From Thermoplasmatales archaeon (lineage in GTDB: Archaea; Thermoplasmatota; Thermoplasmata; Thermoplasmatales; Thermoplasmataceae): a stretch of 49,589 nt of DNA. Of this stretch, positions 22,224 through 30,673 are shown in pieces. Numbering within the stretch: the first letter of the stretch is position 1; each line of letters opens with the position of its first letter. Made by a program: the position numbers and the translations under genes. The notes beneath the pieces were generated by a model. It did not search any database and was not told the origin of the DNA. It saw nothing but the letters and a program-made list of their open reading frames with translations. The stretch is from the NCBI GenBank assembly GCA_026127925.1, contig JAJSLM010000008.1, forward strand, positions 1 to 49,589, written 5' to 3'.

Positions 22224-24308
22224 ATGCCGACAGATCCTGTTTGTGGCATGTTTGTTTCGGAGGATTCTGATCTTTTCTTGGATGTGGATGGTCAACGGTA
22301 CTATTTTTGTTCTAAAACTTGTCTTTTGAAATATTCATCCCCTGAGAAGGAGTCTCGAAGGCTTAAAAATAGGTTGATTGTCGCGTGGTCTTTGGCAATA
22401 CCAATCATAATCATTACATATCTTCTACCATACACTGTTGTCTTTCGAGACTACTTGTTACTTGGATTGGCTTTACCAGTTCAGTTCTATTCAGGTTATG
22501 GATTTTACGAAGGTGCGTATCACTCATTAAAGAGCAAATCCGCGAATATGGACCTCCTTGTGTCCTTGGGTACGCTTACTGCTTTTGTATTCTCCGTGTT
22601 CGTTACTTTCTTTCCAAAGGCAATTCCATCATCAAGCGTTTATTTCGATGCCTCGTCGTTCATAATCACTCTAATACTTACAGGTAATTTCATAGAAAAT
22701 CTAACCAAGATAAAAGCTAACAAAGCTGCAAGTGAACTTATAAATATAATTCCGAACACCTCACACATTATTCAGGAAAACGGCGAAATTACAGATAGAA
22801 AAACAAGCGAAGTGAAAGTCTCTGACAACATTCTCGTGAAACCAGGAGAAATCATTCCTGCAGATGGAAGAATATACGAAGGAAAGAGTGAGATTGATGA
22901 ATCTATGCTCACAGGTGAGCAAGAGCCAGTTGTCAAGGCTTCTGGAAATGAAGTGTCATCCGGAACAAAGAACCTGAACGGAATCCTGAAAATAAGCGTT
23001 ACCAGAACTGGAAAGGACAGCACCGTTAGCCAGATATACGAGCTTATACAAAGGGCATCGTCTGGGAGAGCAAAAATTCAAAGAGTTGCCGATGTTTTTT
23101 CATCTGTTTTTGTTCCCGTAGTCCTCGCAGCCGCTATCGCTTCTCTATTATTCTGGTATTTTTATCTCGCGAGTATTGGCAATTCCATTTCTATCGAGAT
23201 AGCAATCCTAGCATTTGTCTCGGTCGTAGTCATAGCGTGCCCATGCGCCATAGGTCTGGCGGGACCAATAACGCTTTTGATTGCATCAAATATATCCTCA
23301 GAAAATGGGATTATAATAAAGAACTCAAGCGCGCTTGATAGGCTCTCCAAGATTACTAGGGCTGTTTTTGATAAAACTGGAACCATCACAGAACCCGATC
23401 CAACGGTTAACGAAGTACTGGTTACGGGTGGCAATTCTGAAGAGACTGTGCTCACTTTAGCTGCTTCAGTCGAATCATTTTCGAACCATCCCGTCGCAAA
23501 AGCGATCGTCAAAATGGCTTTAGAGAGGAAGGTGAATATACCTGAAGCAAGAGATATTAAGGAAAATCCGGGGATAGGCATTAGTGGAACTGTAAATGGA
23601 AAATCAGTTCAGATTTCCAGATCAAAGCATAATGGTGTTTCCGCGGTTTCTGTAAGCGTCGCTGGCGAACAAATAGGCTCATTTGTACTTTCATACCGCA
23701 TAAGAGAAAGCGCGGCCATTGCGATAAGCGAATTAAAGGCAATGGGCGTTAAAGTCTCAATGATCACGGGTGATTCGGTTGAAGAGGCGAAGCGTATTGG
23801 AAAGATAGTAGGCATAGATGACATTCACGCAGAGGTGCTTCCTGATCAGAAATCAGAAATAATTAAACAATTTCAAATGGATGGAGACTATGTCATGTTC
23901 ACTGGTGACGGGATAAACGATTCAGTTGCTCTGGAAACGGCCGATGTTGGTCTTGCTATGGGGTCCGGCACAGATATCGCGAGGGATAGCGGTGACATAA
24001 TTCTTCTTAATAATGATCTAGAGAATGTCGTCAACGCTAAGATCATAGGAGAAAGGACAATAAGGAAGATAAAGCAAAATATAGGCTGGGCGTTTGGATA
24101 CAATACTGTCCTGATACCTATTGCCGCAGGAGCCTTGGTACCGATATTTGGCTTCTCTGTTTATTCTATTCTCCCCATGCTAGCTGCACTGGCTATGGGA
24201 ATGAGTTCCACATCAGTTGTTACGAACTCTTTACTTTTGAGAGGTAAAGTGACCCGTTCCCTAAAAAGATCATCTCAAATTAGAGCACACTCAACTGCAA
24301 CGGTATAG
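22224..24308 (+). CDS. copA: Copper-exporting P1B-type ATPase with N-terminal YHS domain
   Basis: 694 residues. Residues 1-36 form a YHS domain (C7, C29, C33). A transmembrane region follows, with the metal-transport motif Cys339-Pro-Cys341 (IACPCAIGL), the phosphorylation site DKTGT at 383-387, the SNHP motif at 420-423 and the hinge MFTGDGINDS. CPC together with the HP motif classes it as a copper(I)/heavy-metal exporter of the CopA type. No classical HMA (GMxCxxC) domain is present; the YHS domain takes its place. It forms one unit with the YHS protein and perhaps the next gene, which starts 6 nt later. Confidence 0.92.
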   Translation: MPTDPVCGMFVSEDSDLFLDVDGQRYYFCSKTCLLKYSSPEKESRRLKNRLIVAWSLAIPIIIITYLLPYTVVFRDYLLLGLALPVQFYSGYGFYEGAYHSLKSKSANMDLLVSLGTLTAFVFSVFVTFFPKAIPSSSVYFDASSFIITLILTGNFIENLTKIKANKAASELINIIPNTSHIIQENGEITDRKTSEVKVSDNILVKPGEIIPADGRIYEGKSEIDESMLTGEQEPVVKASGNEVSSGTKNLNGILKISVTRTGKDSTVSQIYELIQRASSGRAKIQRVADVFSSVFVPVVLAAAIASLLFWYFYLASIGNSISIEIAILAFVSVVVIACPCAIGLAGPITLLIASNISSENGIIIKNSSALDRLSKITRAVFDKTGTITEPDPTVNEVLVTGGNSEETVLTLAASVESFSNHPVAKAIVKMALERKVNIPEARDIKENPGIGISGTVNGKSVQISRSKHNGVSAVSVSVAGEQIGSFVLSYRIRESAAIAISELKAMGVKVSMITGDSVEEAKRIGKIVGIDDIHAEVLPDQKSEIIKQFQMDGDYVMFTGDGINDSVALETADVGLAMGSGTDIARDSGDIILLNNDLENVVNAKIIGERTIRKIKQNIGWAFGYNTVLIPIAAGALVPIFGFSVYSILPMLAALAMGMSSTSVVTNSLLLRGKVTRSLKRSSQIRAHSTATV

Positions 24309-24314
24309 AATCAC

Positions 24315-24884
24315 ATGAGAAGGAACAATGATGGTAAAAACGGAAACGACACGAGTCTCAGGGAAGGTACAAATATTAGAAAACTTTATTTTTACCTTTT
24401 ATCCCTCTTTCTCGCTGTGATTTTGATCCTTATCTCCATCACGATTCTCGTAACCGTGATTTATTTGAATGGACATATAGGTGCAACAGCGCTTTACCTG
24501 TTGCTCGCGGTAGTGCTTTCAAACATTTCCATAGCCGGAATTTCACTGAGGGGCATAGCTATAAATTATTCCAACATACTTTTCCTGAACAAGAGGACAA
24601 ATATAGTTGTAGTTCAGAACTCGGATAGTCATGTTTTTACAGAAAAAATTCCAGGTAATGAGAAATTAACAACTGAATTTTTTACAGAAACTGAGCTCGA
24701 AATAATCGATCTTCTTATGAAAAACAACAACCGAATGCTCCAGAATACCATAGTACAAAACATTGGGCTCTCAAAAGCTTCCGCTTCAAGAGCCATATCC
24801 TCCCTCGAGAACAAAGGAATCATAATCAAAACAAGAAGAGGAGTGACAAACGAAATCATACTGCCTGAAACCTATTTCAAATAG
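24315..24884 (+). CDS. Membrane-anchored winged-helix regulator
   Basis: 189 residues. Two transmembrane segments (about 24-52 LYFYLLSLFLAVILILISIT and about 58-80) stand in front of a cytoplasmic C-terminal winged helix (TELEIIDLLMKNNNRMLQNT, NIGLSKASASRAISSLENKG). The arrangement is that of archaeal membrane-bound MarR-like regulators. It starts 6 nt after copA, suggesting a link to metal stress. A palindrome overlaps its stop codon and precedes the SHOCT gene, a candidate operator for this protein. Confidence 0.75.
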   Translation: MRRNNDGKNGNDTSLREGTNIRKLYFYLLSLFLAVILILISITILVTVIYLNGHIGATALYLLLAVVLSNISIAGISLRGIAINYSNILFLNKRTNIVVVQNSDSHVFTEKIPGNEKLTTEFFTETELEIIDLLMKNNNRMLQNTIVQNIGLSKASASRAISSLENKGIIIKTRRGVTNEIILPETYFK

Positions 24885-24903
24885 TTTCATGAAACGTGTT
24901 TCA
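24868..24903. promoter_or_regulatory. Palindromic operator-like site
   Basis: GTTTCATGAAAC at 24884-24895 is a perfect 12-bp palindrome. It is flanked by GAAACCTATTTC on the left and GTGTTTC on the right, so the half-site TTTC/GAAA occurs repeatedly. It begins at the last base of the membrane regulator's stop codon and lies about 45 nt before the ATG of the SHOCT-protein gene at 24941. Confidence 0.5.
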
Positions 24904-24940
24904 AAGATAGATTAAGAACCTTTTCAGTATTCTTAACTTT

Positions 24941-25315
24941 ATGGAAAACAAGATAAGGAATTTAATATTCGCGTTGGTCGGCTTGGTGGCTATAGTTGCA
25001 GTAATTTCTGTAGTAGCGTTTGTTGTATTTGGTGGGCGCTATTATAATGGGTATTACGGACCTTATGGGATGATGGGTGGCTATGGATTCTTTGGTATGG
25101 GTATCCTAATGCCTATAATAGCAGCAATAACACTTATATTCATTATACTGTTTGTATATCTCATAATTGGAGCATTTCACGAGCCAGAAAATGAGGATCG
25201 TATCACCCATTCTTCGCAGGTAAAAGATGCGGAACAGATAGCAAAACAGAGATTTGCGCGTGGAGAGATAACAGAAGAGGAATACACAAAAATAATTGAA
25301 ACTCTTAGGAAATAA
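24941..25315 (+). CDS. Membrane protein with C-terminal SHOCT domain
   Basis: 124 residues. A first membrane segment (about 8-30), a Gly/Tyr/Met-rich loop (YYNGYYGPYGMMGGYGFFGM), a second membrane segment, and a C-terminal SHOCT motif (DAEQIAKQRFARGEITEEEY). The methionine- and tyrosine-rich loop could bind metal, which fits the neighbouring copper genes, but this is inference. SHOCT domains often mark membrane or secreted oligomeric proteins of unknown function. Confidence 0.75.
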   Translation: MENKIRNLIFALVGLVAIVAVISVVAFVVFGGRYYNGYYGPYGMMGGYGFFGMGILMPIIAAITLIFIILFVYLIIGAFHEPENEDRITHSSQVKDAEQIAKQRFARGEITEEEYTKIIETLRK

Positions 25316-25326
25316 GCTGATTGGCC

Positions 25327-25662
25327 ATGGGCGGAAAGAAAATCAAAATGTCTATCGGGAAAGGTAATATCTACGTTGATAAGTCAGTGGTAGAATCAGG
25401 CAATAGCCCTAATTTAATTCTCGAGCTTGAGAAAGAACGGGGACCGTGCACAGATGTATCCTGCCAGATCATTGTTAAGCTTTTAATCCATAAGGCAGAT
25501 GGAGAAACGGATCCCAGCTTTGTACATATAATGAACGATTCAATATCCTTATATCTCAGTCCAGAGGTTTATGATTCTATTGACAAGGGAAGGCAGGACG
25601 TGGAGATTACTACAACACTTGGGAAAAAATTTGTAGCTAAAGGATTCATTTACACACCCTGA
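25327..25662 (+). CDS. Hypothetical protein with a GPCTDVSCQ motif
   Basis: 111 residues from ATG 25327 (TTG 25321 is also in frame). The sequence is beta-rich with one CxxxxC pair (GPCTDVSCQIIV), reminiscent of small HesB/IscA-like or disulfide-containing proteins, but I do not recognise a family. It starts 11 nt after the SHOCT gene and is probably co-transcribed. The cysteine pair might bind metal or be redox-active. Confidence 0.55.
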   Translation: MGGKKIKMSIGKGNIYVDKSVVESGNSPNLILELEKERGPCTDVSCQIIVKLLIHKADGETDPSFVHIMNDSISLYLSPEVYDSIDKGRQDVEITTTLGKKFVAKGFIYTP

Positions 25663-25814
25663 TACTCCACGTTGAGTGAAGAGTTCAACAAGTAATTCGA
25701 GTTAATCGAATTTTGAATTGTAAAAAATTACTGAATTGCAGATTTTATTACTCATAGAACATTCTCGCATTTAATTACAAAACTAATTTATACGATCTAC
25801 CCGATTATTTGCTG

Positions 25815-27767
25815 ATGGGCTCAATTAAAAAGATTGTTTCTATAGTGATAGTCGTTGCTGTAATTGCGGTTGCTGGGTACGGTATTTACCGATTTGTTAA
25901 CAACAGCAATACTTCTGTCTACAATTCTTCTCCGAAGAATTCAAGCGAATTGATAGATGTAGCACAGGTAAATTTGCCGGATGCACTTGATCCAGCTACC
26001 GGATTTGAAGATCAGGACGAGCCGGTTTTCACATCGGTATTCCAGGAGCTCGTTGATTTCAATGGAACAAACTACACGCAGATCGTTCCGGTGCTTGCAT
26101 CTCACTGGACCGAAAAGAACGATCAGAATTACACTTTCTACTTGAGGCCCTACCTAAAATTCAGCAACGGTCAACCCGTTAACGCCTCTGACGTATGGTT
26201 CTCATTTTACAGGACAATAGTAATGGGGCAGGGTCCTGGGGTAACAAACTACGAGGGCATACTTTTTAACACAACAGAGTACTCAAACACATGCATACCA
26301 GTTCCATTTGGGGTGAGGCATGCTATGATCTCGGCCGGGGTTGACATCTCTGGAAACTATACTCAGCAGATCAACGAGACTGCAACGTACCTGGCCAAGA
26401 TGCTATCTGATTTTAATTTTAATGCAACGGAAAAAAAGATTATGGAATATCCGGATCAAGCCGTCGAAGTAATCAACAGTACGATAGTGAAGATAAACTC
26501 TATCCAGCCTTACATGTATCTTTTGGACAGCATAGCGGGCGAAAGCTGGGGGGCAATTGTAGATCCATCCGCAATCGACAAGGAGGGAGGCGTTCAGGTC
26601 AACTCCCAAAATAGCCAGATAAACTCCAACTCGACAATCGGTACCGGACCGTACATGATAGAACACATTGGCGCAACCTTTTCAACAATCGTTCTGGTCA
26701 GGAATCCAAATTACTGGGCGAATACTGAATGGAACACCACAGGCCATGATGGCATCCCTGCTGTAGCACAACCTGCACACATAAAAACCATAGTTATAGA
26801 CTATTCACTGGATCATACGGGAAGGGTATCCGAATTTATTGGAAACAGTGCCCAGATCAGCTATGTAAGTCCAGGTAGTATAACTTCAATATCTTCTGCA
26901 TTTGCTAAGAGTGTTCCTTATTCCTCATATTTCAGGTCTTTCGCCAATCAACCGGGCATGAATTATCTCTCAATGAACAACGGTCGTTATCCATTGAACA
27001 TAACAGCCCTAAGAGAGAGTATAGTTCATGCAATTAACTATTCCCAGTTGCTCCAGTTGTACGATGTTAACGGGAAGGCTTTAGCGAGTGAATTCCTTGG
27101 TCCAATTTCCCCAGGTTTTGGGAACTATTCGGATCCTATTGGTGTTTCAAATTACTCCTACAATATGGCACTGTCTCTTAGCTTCATGAAGGAAGCTGCT
27201 AAGGAGGGAGATTTCTCTGTAACCCTTCCGAACGGTACAAAGATCGGGACCGGAAAACAATTGCCATCAATTCCACTATATACCGAATCTCCCGTTACAA
27301 CACTAAATGAAGCTGAACTTACTATGATTGCTGGCTATCTGCATAACATAGGACTCAAGACCTCTATAAAAGAGGTGTCTGCAGCGGTTACTGACACATG
27401 GACAAACTCAAGCAATACGCCACGCTTGCTTTTCTGGAACTGGGTTCCGGATTTTCCTGATCCGGTTTACCAGGAGCTCATGCCGTTGACAAACATTGTA
27501 GGTGGGGGCTACGGTGGTGATATGGCTTATGTTAACAATACAACACTTCAGAAATATTATGTGAACGATAGTCTTCCGTTCATTAATAACAAAGCTAAGC
27601 AGCTTGAACTCGTCAAGAAGGCATATCAAATCATATACGATCTGGCACCTTATGCCTGGTTGCCTTATCCTGAACAATACTATTTCTTCCAGCCATATGT
27701 CCATGGTGTTCAGTACAACTCATTTACAGGTTACATCTATAACATGATGTACTATTCACCGACGTAA
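25815..27767 (+). CDS. Extracellular solute-binding protein, family 5 (peptide-type)
   Basis: 650 residues from ATG 25815. A single N-terminal anchor (IVSIVIVVAVIAVAGYGIY) is followed by an S/N-rich linker and an SBP_bac_5 domain: NLPDALDPATGFEDQDEPVF, YTFYLRPYLKFSNGQPVNAS with DVWFSF, GTGPYM, and LRESIVHAINY near residue 400. Many N-x-S/T sequons suggest glycosylation. The domain order is that of peptide or oligosaccharide binding proteins of ABC transporters. No permease or ATPase genes are adjacent, so the transporter must be encoded elsewhere. Confidence 0.85.
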   Translation: MGSIKKIVSIVIVVAVIAVAGYGIYRFVNNSNTSVYNSSPKNSSELIDVAQVNLPDALDPATGFEDQDEPVFTSVFQELVDFNGTNYTQIVPVLASHWTEKNDQNYTFYLRPYLKFSNGQPVNASDVWFSFYRTIVMGQGPGVTNYEGILFNTTEYSNTCIPVPFGVRHAMISAGVDISGNYTQQINETATYLAKMLSDFNFNATEKKIMEYPDQAVEVINSTIVKINSIQPYMYLLDSIAGESWGAIVDPSAIDKEGGVQVNSQNSQINSNSTIGTGPYMIEHIGATFSTIVLVRNPNYWANTEWNTTGHDGIPAVAQPAHIKTIVIDYSLDHTGRVSEFIGNSAQISYVSPGSITSISSAFAKSVPYSSYFRSFANQPGMNYLSMNNGRYPLNITALRESIVHAINYSQLLQLYDVNGKALASEFLGPISPGFGNYSDPIGVSNYSYNMALSLSFMKEAAKEGDFSVTLPNGTKIGTGKQLPSIPLYTESPVTTLNEAELTMIAGYLHNIGLKTSIKEVSAAVTDTWTNSSNTPRLLFWNWVPDFPDPVYQELMPLTNIVGGGYGGDMAYVNNTTLQKYYVNDSLPFINNKAKQLELVKKAYQIIYDLAPYAWLPYPEQYYFFQPYVHGVQYNSFTGYIYNMMYYSPT

Positions 27768-27948
27768 TCTCAACATACAAAAAAATCTTTAACATTTACT
27801 GCAATGAATTTACTTTCAAGAGAAAATTACTAAACCGAGCTAGAAATCTTTGAGGGAACAAAGAGCCTGTAAACTGTAAGGGAAAAATTGCTGTATAGAA
27901 AGGTCTTTAAAATGCAACTTTTTTTAACGCTAGTTAAATACAGTATCT

Positions 27949-28668
27949 ATGACCGAGAAGCTGTTTTGGCCAGATATGTATCTTAAGGAGTTCGATGCTA
28001 AAGTCTTGAAGATTAATGGAAATGAGATTACTCTCGATAAGACAGCCTTTTATCCAACAGGGGGCGGGCAGCCGAATGATACTGGATCGATCGCCTCAGG
28101 TAGTCTTTCCATTAGGATAACAGATGTTAGGAAAGAAGGAGACGATGTTATTCATGTTTCCGACCAAAATGTGCCATTCAAGGAAGGCGATAATGTTCAC
28201 GGCGTCGTTGACTGGGCAAGAAGATATGCCCATATGCGCTATCATTCTGCAATCCATGTTATTGATGGAATCGTATCAGTAAGGCATGGCTACTCTGGAC
28301 TGCTTACAGGAAGCCAGATATACGAAGATAGAGCCAGAGTGGATATAAATATGGACAACTTTACAAAAGAATTTATAGACCAGATCATAGAAGAATGCAA
28401 TGAGTTTAATTCAGAAGGGCACAGGATATATCAGAGGGAGATCAGCAGGGAGGAAGCGCTCAAACTTCCAGAACTAGCAAGGACTGAGCCCGGACGCGAT
28501 CTAATCAACTCGCTCGATGTGGTAAGGACAATAGTTATAGAAGGCCTGGATGAACAATCAGACGGCGGAACACACGTAAAGGACACAAAGGAAATTGGGA
28601 AAATTGTTGTAGACAAGATAGAAAACAAGGGAAAAAGGAACAAGAGAATCAATTTCCATTTGCAATAA
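27949..28668 (+). CDS. alaX: Alanyl-tRNA editing protein AlaX (AlaX-M type)
   Basis: 239 residues. The N-terminal segment FYPTGGGQPNDTGSI is the beta-barrel seen in AlaRS and AlaX. The editing site has HSAIHVIDG (HxxxH) and DGGTHVKDTKEIG. It hydrolyses Ser-tRNA(Ala) or Gly-tRNA(Ala) mischarged by AlaRS. The usual zinc cysteine before GGTH is Asp here, a variant I believe is found in a subset of AlaX proteins. It converges with the DtxR-type gene. Confidence 0.88.
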   Translation: MTEKLFWPDMYLKEFDAKVLKINGNEITLDKTAFYPTGGGQPNDTGSIASGSLSIRITDVRKEGDDVIHVSDQNVPFKEGDNVHGVVDWARRYAHMRYHSAIHVIDGIVSVRHGYSGLLTGSQIYEDRARVDINMDNFTKEFIDQIIEECNEFNSEGHRIYQREISREEALKLPELARTEPGRDLINSLDVVRTIVIEGLDEQSDGGTHVKDTKEIGKIVVDKIENKGKRNKRINFHLQ

Positions 28669-28671
28669 TAA

Positions 28672-29289
28672 TTATAAGTAAAGCCGAAGAGACATGGCAA
28701 CTGGAAACTCGATCTTCATTGTACCGTTTGGACCAGTTAGCTCAATGTCGTCTGCATCTTTTATGACATAGACTTCCTGATCAGGAATTGCGCCGATGGA
28801 GGCCAGTTTCTTCAACAGGCCTATTTCCTCGAATGAAACCCTTCTTACGAGATATTTTCCGTCATCAGCAAAAGGGAGCGGTATCTCCTTGACCTTGTAT
28901 TCCGGATTTATGGGGTTTCCATGCGGACATGTTTCCGGTCGTCCAAGATTCTTGTATAATGCTTCTCCCTTGTTTCCAGAGAACAGGTGCTCAAGTTCCA
29001 TAACTGAAACGTGTACGTCTTCCCACGGGATTTCAAGGAATTTGTAGGCAAATACTTCAGATATTCTGTGCATTCGAATCAGCTTCAATGCAAGATTTTT
29101 TCCACTTTGGGTAAATTCTATATTCCTTCCATTTCTGCTTATTATACCCTCCTCCTGCAATTTTGTGAGATATTCATAAGCAGTCGGAGGACTTATGTGG
29201 AGTCTATTCGAGATATCTTTCTCCTGAACCTTGTCAAAAGCTTCAAGATACTCCCATATGACGAGCATGTAGTCTTCACGATTAAGCAT
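28672..29289 (-). CDS. DtxR/MntR-family metal-dependent repressor
   Basis: 205 residues. The N-terminal winged helix (NREDYMLVIWEYLEAFDKVQEKDI, SPPTAYEYLTKLQEEG) precedes a dimerisation and metal-binding domain (LIRMHRISEVFAYKFLEIPW; ELEHLFSG; GRPETCPHGNPI) and a C-terminal FeoA/SH3-like domain. It probably represses iron or manganese uptake genes when the metal is bound. Its targets are not evident in this window. Confidence 0.88.
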   Translation of the reverse strand: MLNREDYMLVIWEYLEAFDKVQEKDISNRLHISPPTAYEYLTKLQEEGIISRNGRNIEFTQSGKNLALKLIRMHRISEVFAYKFLEIPWEDVHVSVMELEHLFSGNKGEALYKNLGRPETCPHGNPINPEYKVKEIPLPFADDGKYLVRRVSFEEIGLLKKLASIGAIPDQEVYVIKDADDIELTGPNGTMKIEFPVAMSLRLYL

Positions 29290-29426
29290 TCATTTACAAT
29301 TTTCTCTTTGTTAATAAACATTGCCGCTTAGGATCAATTCATAGATGATTTAAGTTGGGTAGCATTCTTTTCGATCTTAGGAAAGGACAGCAAAAGAAAT
29401 ATATCCTCAGATTGTGTATTGAATCT

Positions 29427-29960
29427 ATGTTTACGAGAAAAGGTGATCTTGGGGCAACAGACACAGGTTTGAAAGAACGTGTTAGTAAATCGTCACCCCT
29501 TATAGATGTCGAAGGTACAATTGACGAACTTAATTCATTCATAGGTTTTGCTAAGTCGAACACCCAGTGGGATGACATAAGAAGTGATCTTGAAACATGT
29601 CAACGTGACCTCTTCCTGCTTGGTGAGCACCTCACGGCACATGCGCAGAGAAGAACAATAACGGAGGATCGCGTTACTTGGCTCGAGGAACGAACAATGG
29701 TCTACAAGAGGGAAATAGGACCACTTCGCCTTTTCGTTATTCCTGGCGGATCAAAAGAATCGACAAGCGCCCATATGGCAAGAACTGTAGCAAGACGCCT
29801 TGAAAGAGCTGTGGTAGAAGCCTCATCCGACATAGAGGTAGATAAGGTAATCCTCTCATATCTAAACCGGATTTCCTCACTCCTTTTCCAGATTGCAATA
29901 GTATCGAACAAGCGTCTTGGAATAAGTGAAGAGATCTGGGACATCCGACGGACGATCTAG
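29427..29960 (+). CDS. Cob(I)alamin adenosyltransferase, PduO type
   Basis: 177 residues from ATG 29427 (MFTRKGDLGATDTG). The ATP-binding N-terminus KGDLGATDTG, the core EGTIDELNSFIGFAK and the RRLERAV motif (ARTVARRLERAVVE) identify the PduO-type ATP:corrinoid adenosyltransferase, a trimer of helical bundles. It makes adenosylcobalamin. The upstream ATG at 29355 would add 24 unsupported residues. No cobalamin-dependent enzyme lies beside it here. Confidence 0.9.
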   Translation: MFTRKGDLGATDTGLKERVSKSSPLIDVEGTIDELNSFIGFAKSNTQWDDIRSDLETCQRDLFLLGEHLTAHAQRRTITEDRVTWLEERTMVYKREIGPLRLFVIPGGSKESTSAHMARTVARRLERAVVEASSDIEVDKVILSYLNRISSLLFQIAIVSNKRLGISEEIWDIRRTI

Positions 29961-29998
29961 CTGAATAGCTGAGTTATTTGGAATTTTCCGGAAGCAGA

Positions 29999-30673
29999 TT
30001 ATTTAAGCGATATTTGCTGAACCATATTCTTGAACTTATCAACTTCTATGAACTGGAATTCCCCAAATGATTCATTAAAACTCCTTAAGAGGGCAGATAT
30101 CATTTCTTCCCTACTGGCATCAATATATCCCATGACTTCCGGATCCATACCACACGGTCTTATTTTATTAAACCCTTCAAGAACCTCGCTGGAAAGATTT
30201 ATCGATATGCCATGGTAAGATATCCCCTGGTCTATAGCCATTCCGATTGATGCTACCTTCTTTTTGCTTCCGTCAACTTCTATCCATATCCCAGGTTCTT
30301 CGCCCACAAATGAATGCACCCCCAGATAGGATAACGCATTCATTATGGTCTGTTCTATTGAAGTCACAAATTTGCGCACATCAATCCTGCTCGGATCGCC
30401 AATGTGAAAAATTGGATATATAACAAGTTGTCCCGGCCCATGGTACGTTACATCACCACCTCGATCAGTTTTGACTACGTCAATACTTCCAAAATTATTC
30501 ACGTCAAATTTTCTTCCCACAGTGTAAACCGGTTCATGCGTCAGAAAAAGCAGTATCCTGCTATAGACATTGCTACGTACCTTTTCAATGCACTCCTTCT
30601 GCAGAGCGAAAGCCTCATCATAACTGATCCTGTTGAGATCAACTGCGAGGTTTGAAGTGTAAGGGTTTTCCAT
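29999..30673 (-). CDS. lipB: Lipoyl(octanoyl) transferase
   Basis: 224 residues. Motifs: RGGDVTYHGPGQLVIYPI, the lysine motif KKVASIGMAIDQGISYHGIS and the catalytic cysteine in IRPCGMD. It transfers an octanoyl group to lipoyl domains before LipA inserts sulfur. It is the last gene of the lipA-E1a-E1b-E2-E3-lipB unit and overlaps the E3 gene by 35 nt. Archaea lack a fatty-acid synthase with ACP, so the octanoyl donor is not obvious. Confidence 0.9.
   Translation of the reverse strand: MENPYTSNLAVDLNRISYDEAFALQKECIEKVRSNVYSRILLFLTHEPVYTVGRKFDVNNFGSIDVVKTDRGGDVTYHGPGQLVIYPIFHIGDPSRIDVRKFVTSIEQTIMNALSYLGVHSFVGEEPGIWIEVDGSKKKVASIGMAIDQGISYHGISINLSSEVLEGFNKIRPCGMDPEVMGYIDASREEMISALLRSFNESFGEFQFIEVDKFKNMVQQISLK

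Noticed and set aside
28549-28590. AlaX zinc cysteine replaced by Asp (DGGTHV)
   Set aside because: I believe DGGTHV occurs in a recognised subset of AlaX proteins, so it is noted in the annotation but is not treated as a novelty.
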